From assembly GCA_020137815.1 (NCBI GenBank), contig CM035351.1:3048409-3112408 (forward strand): 64,000 bases of DNA, given 5' to 3'. The notes below the pieces were generated by a model, which was not told where the DNA came from, did no database searches, and saw nothing but the letters and a program-made list of their open reading frames with translations. Both the position numbers and the translations under genes were made by a program. Positions within the stretch are counted from its first letter, which is position 1; each line of letters begins with the position of its first letter. This stretch comes from Hormiphora californensis. Its lineage: Eukaryota > Ctenophora > Tentaculata > Cydippida > Pleurobrachiidae. Positions 54,168 to 64,000 of the stretch are shown piece by piece.

Positions 54168-56673
54168 CTGTGTGCGGCACAGTGAGATAGAGAGAGGTCC
54201 CCAGATCTGCAGTTAGGAGCTGTCTTGAAGGACTTATTGCGGAGAGGGACCTATGGAATACCGAACAGTTATGTTGTAAATATGAACACTACTTGTTGAG
54301 AAACAAAAAACACTACAGTAACTACACAACACACTACAGTTTTTAATTTCACTCGTGAACTATCTGATGTTAAGTTACAATAATTGTGTCAAGTTGGATA
54401 TATCTATTGACTTTAATTATATCTCCGAACTTTCTGACAGAAAAACTTCCTCGTTTTAATTCCTCTTGTGCAAAAACAGGTTTTACTGGTATGGAATAAA
54501 ATCCTATTTAATATCACGTTTCAGCTCTGTAATGCGGAATATTTTGCTGCAGAATTGCATTTTATCAACTCCCTCTCAATGTTTATCTTAGCCTACCTGT
54601 TTTACCCGTATTCGAGAATACTTCTTGTCACGTCTTTGGGGGCACGCCGCACCCCTCTGACCCACTGTTATGTTCTGTCCAAGTCATGTCTCTAGCACTG
54701 GGATAACCTAATTTAAAACCTCGCAAGCTTATTATGCCATGTGACTCTTATCTCTAGTAAATAGAGGCTACCTGCCATGCGACATAAAATGCACCGGCCG
54801 AAATGAGGTGTTTCTTCATAATGAGAGATAACTTTTAGCGGGGCGTCTTCTCTCAGTTCTAAACAAACAAGTGTCTTCTATCAAAGTGTCACCCCTGGCC
54901 GTGGATTGAGTAGCGAGAGTCAAGACTGTGGCCAATGTTTATCTTTTCCAATTTACGGTACTTACCACCAATACGAATAGCTATATTTAACTTGTAGCAG
55001 TCTTCCACAACCCACATTCAAAATGCAGTCACTTCACGGTATTGTTCTCAGTTCTGTCTGGATACTGCCAGGATACATTGCACACTAGTGGATTACAATA
55101 TTGTGTAAACCTTTACCCATCTAAATAGGCTACCAGCCGGTCCCCGGAAACCGTCTAGATACTGCACCCAGTCCCACCCTATATTTTCAGATCAGACTAC
55201 TACCACTACTACCACAAGTCACGCCAGCAACGGTGGTTCGACTTCTCCCAATTTAAACGTAACGCGCGGAACCACGCAGCATCCAATATGGGTTCTTCGC
55301 GCGAAGTTGGAGCCGCGCACAACAATACACAAAGCTGTACGTGATGGGTACGTGATCTATCCCAGGATAGTATCCAGGCCTTGGTTACGAAGTCACCCCT
55401 TTATTCCGTGAGCTAGCGCAGAGGGGGAATTTCATTACCAAGTAAAAAGGGGAAAAAGGGAAAAAAAGCCCAAACCCGGGGAAACGATGGAGGGGGGGCG
55501 GTTTGACAAACCCCCCCTTCTCCTCTACTATTCCTTCTTCTCTTCTCTCTCCTTCTCTCTCTCATGCTTGTTCTTATCGTGTGCATTGAATCTCCGCTCT
55601 TATCTTATCTTGAACGGTCATTTTACCTTATGGTGTGGTCTGATCTTGTAGTGGCCATAATATGACTAAGTGGAAATGCAACAGAATGTGAAGGGAGTAG
55701 GTTTTAGAATGGAGGAGCACGGTTACTCGGGGTTATAGTCAAAGTAATGGTTGTAATAAGTCTATGGACAAATTTTCCCTCTAAGTCAACCTTAAGTGGA
55801 TAAAAATGATTTTGCGGGAACAAAGAAGTTTGTTTGGTTTAATTATACCGTTTAATGAACCGTATAAACCTTTAATTAGCGAAAATATACCAACCTATTG
55901 CAAAGTTGTTTGGCATTACTAGTTGTGTCGGGTTTCTAATGCGTGTCTTCGCACAGATGATAGAACTGATCAGGGACTAAATTAGCGACAAAGCGGAGAG
56001 GGCAATTCTTCTAAAAATGGGAAGAGACATAACATTGGTCCGTTAGTTTACCAAGGTTTACGTATAGAAAGGATATGGTCTGTTATTTCACAAGGGCAGT
56101 TCATTTCCTGCGGTGACACAAGTTCCCCTATTGTGGAAAACCCTGGTGATTAACTTTGAATACTATTACGGAGTGAATTTAATCAGGTTGATGTTAACCC
56201 TTGGACAACCATAGAAACAATGGAAACAACCTTCTATTTGGTAATGGGACCTATGATTTCGATGAATCCCTTCGCATGATTAATCAGCTCCCTTTTTCCA
56301 GTGTTATTTTTTAGAACGTGCTGGATGGCACGCCTGTTAAAAGGAATAGGAGAGACAGGAAGCCCTGGGAAGTCATTTGGACCAAAAAGTTGTGTTACAT
56401 GGGGACACATTTAATAAGAGTTTCATAAAGTTAATATCTTTACATTTACATTATTAATATTTTCTTGTTATTCATGTGTCGTGTTGTTACAGTCGCGGGA
56501 AATCTAGAACGGGCCGATTAAGAGAAAGATGCCCAAGCACTTCAGAAAGATGTGGAATATGGACGAATGAAGGTAAACTTTCCTAATCTTTTTACTGACA
56601 TCAGTAGTTTTTCTCCCGCTTTTTTCTAATCCCTATAAGGCATTGATTTGAGTTCAGTTTCGATCCTTTTCAG
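54168..56673. other. Spacer between PSPH and YHYH gene
   Basis: No convincing gene. 55,435-55,510 has expanded A, G and C homopolymers and looks like low-accuracy sequence. Near 56,490-56,575 a Lys/Glu-rich stretch ends in ATGAAG|GTAAAC, a possible upstream exon of the YHYH gene, but its frame is closed by a TAA at about 56,518, so any exon start must lie after that. Confidence 0.5.
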
Positions 56674-58577
56674 GCATTGGATTTCCAGCTGAGACGTTGC
56701 TTCGATCAGGGAAACGGTTACTGGAACAGGGAAAATGATTACGGTAATAGAAAATTTAGTAATACCAAATAGTTAAATAACCAATAATAGTCCAGAAATA
56801 ATATTCCATTTTCAACAATTACTGTCCAACCTAATATAACCTAGGAAACTGTATGGAAATGCAGGAGAATGGTACCCATCGGTTTATCTCAACCAATAGT
56901 GTCCCGGATTACCCCGTCGCACCGTACTGTCCCAATGGTATCGGAGAGATCTATTGCTCTGTTGTTGAAAGATTTTGCCCTATAGGAGGTGAGTCAAAAT
57001 CAACATGTTACCAGTTGCTACAGTGATTTTGGTCTGGAAACAGAGTTTTTCTGAACCAGCTTTTCAAGACTAATTCAATTCCAACGCAAATGTCTGGTCA
57101 ATTAAAAAAAACATTATCAAAATGATCATTTAATTACTATACAGAAATGACATGTGGACATCCAGATAATGGACCTGGCACAACAACATTTGGGGACGTC
57201 CCTTTCCCGACAAAACATCACTTTATAATTCCTTTAGAAGGTATGATAAAATAAAGAACACGTTATTCTACAATAAAAACCCGTTCATTTTGTACTGTCG
57301 GAAGGAGGAAACATCTTTAGTCCTTACTAAGTTATCAAGTTTAACATATGTTTTAGGAGATCCAACAAGACCCGACAGACCTGGGGACATGTATGACGCT
57401 GTGTCCGTGGGAGCCGCTAAAACTTTTGGAGCTGCCTTGGGTGTAGTTAGAAATGGTGTCGCCATACATGTAATAAATTACATAGCTAGTAACTAGAAAT
57501 GGTGTCGTCATACATGTAATAAATTGCATAGCTAGTATGTAATAAGAAATGGTGTCGTCATACATGTAAACAATTGCATAGCTAGTAATTAGAAATGGTG
57601 TCGCCATACATGTAATAAATTGCATAGCTAGTAATGGTGCACCATTTCTAATTACACCATGGTGTCGCCATGGTGATGACGCAACTAAAAAACATTTCAG
57701 GGGCCAAATGACGGTGGAGATATAACGGTTGATAAAGCTGGATTCCAGTTGCCCTGTGGGGGACACACCACCCCGCCATTCGCGAATAATTTCACAAACG
57801 AGAACCATAAGGGAGAGAGAAACCCACCTATGTATCACTATCACAAGGTAAATTCTCGGTATAAATGAAGTTGAACAACTAAATAATAATACTAATGGAG
57901 ATATACCCAATATAGGCGCCCGACTGCATTGAAGAGTTCAGGAAACAGGCATGGGGATTGGCTTTTGATGGTACCCCGAACAAGCATGCCTCTCTGATTG
58001 GATGGGCAATAGACGGCTTCGGGATCTATGGATATGAAGATGTGGATGGAAGTAACCCTGTACTGGACGAGTGTGGAGGACATTTTGGGACCACCGACAC
58101 AGGTACTGCAGGATATATCTGACACATTTGTTGTGTTCTAACCCTCGCGAAAGGCAGTCTAGCTTGGCAACTGACATATGACTGTCTGGCGATGCCGCGC
58201 TCAGATCATGGGGTCCGCGGCGCCAGACAGACATATATGATGGATCAATATATAACCTGGGGCCGCAGGGTACCGGTGCGTCACGTCTTTTTACCGTATC
58301 GGACACAGTGCTCCCACCTCAGGCAGCGATCCATTATGACATCCCTGCTTAGATTTAACTTTCTTCATTTATATTAGTTTTTTGATCTTTCGTGACGCCT
58401 ATTAGTAACCTGGTAATATATTGATTATCAGGAGAAGTCGTGTATCACTACCACGCCACGACAGACGTTCCCTACTATACTGCTTGTCAGGGACCAGCGT
58501 TGGGAAAGTGCAGTAAGACGCAGCAGGGCACTTCTTTTGTGGGTCAGGTTGTGGCTTCGAAGTTTGCATACAACCAG
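56674..58577 (+). CDS. YHYH-domain protein, partial (at least 7 exons)
   Basis: Exons 56674-56743, 56845-56988, 57145-57240, 57357-57469, 57701-57847, 57916-58102 and 58432-58577 keep phase across all junctions. The namesake YHYH motif appears twice: PPMYHYHK and EVVYHYHATTD. Between them lies the typical GWAIDGFGIYGYED segment and a Cys-bearing loop (DECGGHFGTTDTG). YHYH-domain proteins are common in marine invertebrates and bacteria and are usually secreted; their biochemical role is unclear. Histidine pairs suggest metal binding, which is inference. The first coding exon and signal peptide are not identified. A 30-nt candidate last exon (59009-59038, ending TGA) is phase-compatible but unproven. 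Exons 4-6 recur at 63.3-64.0 kb. Confidence 0.85.
57450..57635 (+). repeat. Tandem repeat multiplying an exon end and its donor site
   Basis: About four units of 45-50 bp, each AGAAATGGTGTCGYCATACA, then TGTAATAAATT and GCATAGCTAGTA. The first unit contains the real exon 4 end (GCCATACAT|GTAATA at 57469). The others copy the last coding bases and the donor into the intron. After the fourth unit an inverted piece (GGTGCACCATTTCTAATTACACC) follows. Confidence 0.88.
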
Positions 58578-61500
58578 GTATTGATTTTATTGATTTGTCT
58601 CGTGTAGAATCCAAAAGCTGGGAAAATTTTAGTTTAAATTGTGTTCTGAGAAGGTAGAAATCTTTGAAATAAACGTCTGGCGGCAAGACCCCAATTTGAT
58701 TCTCAATTGGGGTCTGGTGTCACAGTAAAATTTTGAATGTGATCTGCGTGCAAAGCGCACACAGAATCTTAGCGACGAATCTACATTGTCGTCGCGCGTT
58801 CATAGAACAGGCCACTAAGACAGGAGAATGAGTGTGGAGGAGGAAATGGATGTGGGAAAAGAGAAACAGAGATCCTCAAAGTGCCTCTCTTGTTATCAAT
58901 TTATACCCTTCAGAAAGAGAGAGAAGAGAGAGAGAACTATAGTGTGATGTAAAGAAACCATTGACTATGCCTCCCACGCCCCAGACGTGCCTCCCCCCCC
59001 ATACACAGGTCCACCCCGTCCGCCTTATACACAATTGAAATTAAAAACTCATTTATTACCAAAAGTTACAAAAAATTTTACAATTACCAGGAAGATGGAT
59101 AAGTTTTCAACACAACACACACACACACACACCCCACACAACCCATTTCGTCTCTCACCTCTCTTCCCTCCTGAGTACAGAAATTAAACGAAACATTATC
59201 GAAACTTTTAGAAATTTCAAGTTCACTGTCAAAACCTTTCGCACGCATCTTCCACAGATCAAGATATAGAAATACATATGGGAATATGTCATCTCGATCC
59301 GATATACCGGGCAAAACCCTTTCCCCAAAACATGTTTTGTGTTTCATTTGAATGGTTTTTGCTCGAGCTTTCTTCGACGAATTTGCTGATAAATGTGCTT
59401 GCAATGAAGATTTGGCCAGCATATTTCGTCCGGCGCGTCAAAATGGGGCTGGGCTGTTTGTTTTATCTTTCCGTATTGTATCCGCTCGAAAATGCCTGAA
59501 CCAAGATACTGTTTGGGGATTAAGGGGAATTGGATTTTGGGAAGTAAAAAAAGGGGCTAGAAACAGGGAGGGCGGGGGGTTGGTCAGGGGTTGAAACGGG
59601 ATGGGATGGGTTCAGGGGTTGAAACAGGGAGGGGTGGGGTGTTGGGGTTTTGAAACGGGAAGGTGATGGGGCGGGGGGGGTGACACTAACACTTTGTAAC
59701 ATGTGAAAAAACTTTTTGCACGTTAAAGTTCAAATGTTACTAGTGTTACAAAGTGTTCAAAATATTAATGGTTCCAAAGTGTTACATGTGTTTCAAAATG
59801 TTACAAATTGTAACAAAATATTTACAAACAGGGGTAAGGTGGGGGGAATAACCTTAATAGTTGGTAAACAAATTAGTATGGCTTGAAAAATTTTTATTTA
59901 ACAGCTGGGCATGCAGTTGATCACGTCTATTAATTGAAATCGGGTCCGCTGAATTTTGTAGGCCAGTAGTCAGTTGTCAATACTCAATGTTTGGGTGATC
60001 AATAAATGTTGTCTGTTGAAATTTTTTTAATTTCAATTTTAAAAGTCGATGGTCGATTCAGCACGAGAGAGCTCAATCATCCCAATTTAAAAACCGGAAA
60101 CCAAACACGGGGGGGAGGAATAGGGGGGGGGGGGGGGGAGGCCCCCCCCCCACTTTTGCCAAATTTCGCCCCCCATTTTTTCTCAAATTGCCCATTTTAG
60201 TGAATTTAAGTAAATCCAGATTTCGTAGGGCAACCCAAACCCAACCCTTTTCGCTCTTTTTTTTGTGTATTGGGCCCCCCCTTCATTCACACAGAAACAA
60301 ACCCTCAATTAGACGTATTGAGGCACGTTAATTGACACCGCCTGGAAAAAAATTTAAGACGTGCTTGAAAACGATAATCAACCTCCCAATTTTTTTTCTC
60401 AAAAACCCAAAAATTTTTTTGGGTCCGAATCACTCGCCCAAAGTGATGGACAGGTGGGGGATAAATCACTCCCCAAAAAAAAAAAATTTCCGTGCTCCCC
60501 CGCCCCCCCATTTGAAAAACATTCCTAAAACCCCTAGCAAACAAATTAAAAAAAAAGCCCTTTTCCCAAAAAATGGTTTAAACCACGCGAGACCGTAGGA
60601 TCAAAAAATTTTTTTTGGAAAAGGCTTGTTTTTAAATTTTTAGGTCCCTTCAGGTTTTTTAAAACTCGGAATATCGTCCAAATTTTCCCTCTATTATTCA
60701 AATGTTGTGGAAAAACTAAAAAGGCGTCCCTAACCTAAAAAAGTATTCGAGAGGTCTCCACCCAGATCTAGGCTATCTTCTCTCCGTTCTCTCAGAAGGA
60801 AAAGGGACCTTGAGAACACCACAGTGGGCCATTGGGAAAATTTTAATTTTCTGCCAAGGGGGGTAGAGTACTGAGTTTTGATGAGTCAACCAAAAGATAA
60901 AATCCCTTAAATGTGCCTGAGGGGAGGGGGCTTATTTAGTGGAACTCCCGGGAGGGGTGATTATCTTGTCATGATTCTGTTATCAGTCGGGCCCCCATTT
61001 ACCGGTGCTCGGGGGAAAGGGTTTTTCCCGGGAAAAAGGAACAAAAATGTTAATTTCCTATTTTGATGGGTATCTACCAGGGTCTGGGGTTATAAGAAGG
61101 TAACGGGGTTTTTATGAGCGTAAGGGCATCTAAACCGAGGGGGAACTAAAAAGAGTGTAATTTGGGATCTAGCTGCCAGCAGGTCTGACAAGGCCCAAAG
61201 GACTTTAGAAAAAAAATAACGAAAACTTAATCCTTCATTGAGATGGGCGGGGACCCTTTTTGGGATAGAGTTTTTTTTCGGGTCACCCATACCATTTATC
61301 AGTCTTTAACTTCAAAGAAGATAGATCATCTCTGATCCTAGGGGGGACGGGTATAACAGGGGAAAATGATCTTTCCCCGGAAAGAAAATTGGGGGGAGAG
61401 AGGGGGGAGAGAAAGGGGAGAGAGGAGAAGAAGAAGGAAGAGAGAAAGAGGAAAAAAGAGAGAGATAGAGAGAAGAAGAGAAGTCGGGGCAGAGGGAAGG

Positions 61501-63280
61501 AGAAAGGGAGAGAGAGAGAAGAGGAAAGAGGGGAAAAAAAAAAAAAAAAAGAGGAAGGGAGAAAAAAAAAAACCCCCCCCCCCACCTTTTTAAGAGCCAT
61601 GAAGGGGAAGGGCCGGGCGAGGGAAGGGGAGAAAACCCCAAAATCAAAACCCCGCAATTAAAAACCTTTTTTTAAAACCCCCTTTTTTAAAAAAAACCAA
61701 AAAATTTTTCCAAAAAAAAAAAAGAAAGTGAGAAAACTCTCCCCCAAAAAGGGGGGGGGGCCTTCCCAAAAAAAGGCTGGGGAGAAAAAACCCCCAAAAT
61801 TTTTAAAAAGGGAAAAGAAAAATTTAAAAAAAATAAAAATTTCGTTAAAAAAAAAAAGGGAAGGGGGGAAAAAAAAAAAAAGGGAAAAGGGAAAAAAACA
61901 AAAAAAGAAACCCAAAAGGGAAAGGGGGTTTATTAAGGGGGGGGGGAAAAACCCTTTTCCTTCTTCCCTAACCGGGGGAGAACAAATTCCTCGGTGAAAA
62001 AACAACACAAGTTTAAAAAAACCCCCCCCCTTTTTTTCTTTGGGTTTTTTTTTTTTCTTTAAACCCCCCTTTACTTTAAACCAAATGGGGGGAGGGGGGT
62101 TACAAAAAGTGAAACCCAATTTATTTTAAAAAGGGTGTAAGAAAAAAAACCCCAAAAAAATTGCCAATCCAAAAAAAAAGGGTTTTTACGAAAATTCAAC
62201 CCCCCCCAAAAAAGGCCGGGTTAAATTTTAAAAAAGTTGCGGCCCCCTTTTTTGGGAAAAAAAAAACGGAAAAAAAGCGCTTTTTTTTTAAAAAAAGGGG
62301 TTTTTTGGGGGGGGGGGGGTTTCTTTTTTCCCCCCTTCCCCCCCTTCCCCCCCCTCCTCCGAGCGGTTTTTAAAAGGGGAAAGAGGCCCCGTGCGTAATG
62401 GGGGGGCCCCAAAAAAATTGCAAAATCATTTTTGTAATTTTTTCCAAAGGATTAAATCAGAAAAATAAATTTCCCGGGGGGAGCAAAAATTGGAACAAAT
62501 TTTTTAAAGAAATGGGGAAAAAGGGAAAAAAAAACCCCCAAAATTATCCCAAATTAAAAAAAATGGACGCAGCTTTGTCAAAAACCCTTCAAAACCCCAG
62601 GGGTTTTTGTTTTTAATGCCCCCAAAAACCAAAAAAAGTTTTTCCAAAAATTTTTAAAAAAAAAAAAAAACCCAAAAGGCCCCGGGGTTTTTAAATTTTT
62701 TAAAATGGGGTTTTTAGAAAAAGGGCGGGTTGAAAATGCCCATTTTTTACATTTGCGCTGAAATAGAAGGAAATCCCCCATAAGTCCAGACCCCAAAACC
62801 CCACAGTCCTCTTCCCCCCGGTTCTAATTTCAATTTGTAAATTTAAAAGTATATACACTAAAAATTTATTTTCCCCCGGTCACAAAAAAGCTAGATTTTG
62901 AAAAAGGGGAAAAGGAAAAGGGTTGGCAAAAAAAACCCCCCCAAATTTCAACAGTAGCAGATTTAAACCCCTTTTGGGGGGTTCCTGGGAAACCCGTGGG
63001 TTAGGGTACCGAAACCCTGGCCCCCCGACCGGGGGTCTATGAAAGGAATTTAAAACCTTTTTTTGGGGAAAGATTTGGGGTTTTTTTGGGGTTTTGGGGG
63101 GTTTTTTTTTCGTTTTTGGGGCCTTAAAAAAAGCAAAACCAAAGGTCTTAACCCCCGGTTCCTTTGCCAAATGTTTTGACTATCGCCAAAAAAGCCCCAA
63201 TAACCCCTTCACGACAAAAACTTTAACGTTCCGGAGAGGAACTCTTTGTCCTTACTAAGTATCAATTTAACATAGTTTTG
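58578..63280. other. Gene-free, largely low-accuracy sequence
   Basis: 58,578-59,400 looks normal with no clear gene. From about 59,450, and strongly from 60,090 to 63,200, the sequence is dominated by runs of A, C, G and T of 4-12 bases on a scale not seen elsewhere, as in uncorrected single-molecule reads. Lys/Gly/Pro/Phe-rich open frames here are artefacts. A motif near 60,988 (CAGTCGGGCCCCCATTTACC) recurs at 5,203 as CAGTCGGACCCCCATTTACC and may be a pogo/Tigger-like transposon end. Confidence 0.75.
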
Positions 63281-64000
63281 GAGATCCAACAAGACCCGAC
63301 AGACCTGGGGACATGTATGACGCTGTGTCCGTGGGAGCCGCTAAAACTTTTGGAGCTGCCTTGGGTGTAGTTAGAAATGGTGTCGCCATACATGTAATAA
63401 ATTACATAGCTAGTAACTAGAAATGGTGTCGTCATACATGTAATAAATTGCATAGCTAGTATGTAATAAGAAAATGGTGTCGTCATACATGTAAACAATT
63501 GCATAGCTAGTAATTAGAAATGGTGTCGCCATACATGTAATAAATTGCATAGCTAGTAATGGTGCACCATTTCTAATTACACCATGGTGTCGCCATGGTG
63601 ATGACGCAACTAAAAAAACATTTCAGGGGCCAAATGACGGTGGAGATATAACGGTTGATAAAGCTGGATTCCAGTTGCCCTGTGGGGGACACACCACCCC
63701 GCCATTCGCGAATAATTTCACAAACGAGAACCATAAGGGAGAGAGAAACCCACCTATGTATCACTATCACAAGGTAAATTCTCGGTATAAATGAAGTTGA
63801 ACAACTAAATAATAATACTAATGGAGATATACCCAATATAGGCGCCCGACTGCATTGAAGAGTTCAGGAAACAGGCATGGGGATTGGCTTTTGATGGTAC
63901 CCCGAACAAGCATGCCTCTCTGATTGGATGGGCAATAGACGGCTTCGGGATCTATGGATATGAAGATGTGGATGGAAGTAACCCTGTACTGGACGAGTGT
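63281..64000 (+). pseudogene. Second, partial copy of YHYH exons 4-6 (cut by window end)
   Basis: Exon-like segments 63281-63393, 63627-63773 and 63842 to beyond 64000 match 57357-57469, 57701-57847 and 57916 onward almost base for base, including the intronic tandem repeat. Differences are mainly single-base gains or losses in short runs. The first segment lacks an acceptor: TTTTAGGAG in the original is TTTTGGAG here. It could be a true tandem duplicate, but indel-type differences and the preceding low-accuracy sequence favour an assembly or haplotype duplicate. Confidence 0.7.

Noticed and set aside
61283-63170. Lys-, Gly-, Phe- and Pro-rich frames between 60 and 63.2 kb
   Set aside because: Produced by inflated homopolymers in low-accuracy sequence.

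Overview
The window is metazoan nuclear DNA. Most genes are split by many short GT-AG introns, and the recognisable genes are animal families: vault-type PARP4, folliculin, an FBXL2/FBXL20-like F-box protein, a WDR49/WDR64-like EF-hand plus WD40 protein, NTAN1, phosphoserine phosphatase and a YHYH-domain protein. Long (GA)n/(CT)n arrays, Helitrons, MITEs, fold-back elements and a CR1/L2-like LINE fill introns and spacers. This fits a non-vertebrate, probably marine animal such as a sponge or another early branch. The species cannot be named from the sequence.

Layout. 1.1-13.7 kb (+): a 22-exon PARP4-like gene whose exon junctions all keep frame (predicted 2,127 aa). Its last large exon carries two tandem fragments of the actin N-terminus followed by a Gly/Pro-rich region. 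17.6-19.8 kb (+): folliculin, 3 exons. 21.1-32.1 kb (-): EF-hand/WD40 gene, about 19-20 exons, with a small membrane-protein ORF, Helitron, fold-back and microsatellites in its introns. 35.4-43.8 kb (-): F-box/LRR gene, 13 exons, predicted 453 aa. 45.1-49.4 kb (-): LINE with both ORFs open. 50.7-51.6 kb (+): NTAN1. 52.5-54.2 kb (+): phosphoserine phosphatase, 6 exons. 56.7-58.6 kb (+): YHYH-domain gene, 5' and 3' ends unresolved. 59.4-63.2 kb: homopolymer-rich sequence that looks like unpolished read, followed by a second, truncated copy of three YHYH exons, probably an assembly or haplotype duplicate.

The genes do not form one pathway; this is ordinary animal gene neighbourhood. The most notable item is the actin-fragment insertion in PARP4. 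Next is a locus at 49.5-50.4 kb that preserves both the empty and the filled target sites of two TA-inserting MITEs. Two repeats also multiply splice-site-like sequence: one in PARP4 intron 15 and one at a YHYH exon donor. Exon limits below were derived by hand from splice sites, reading phase and family similarity; no alignment program was run.
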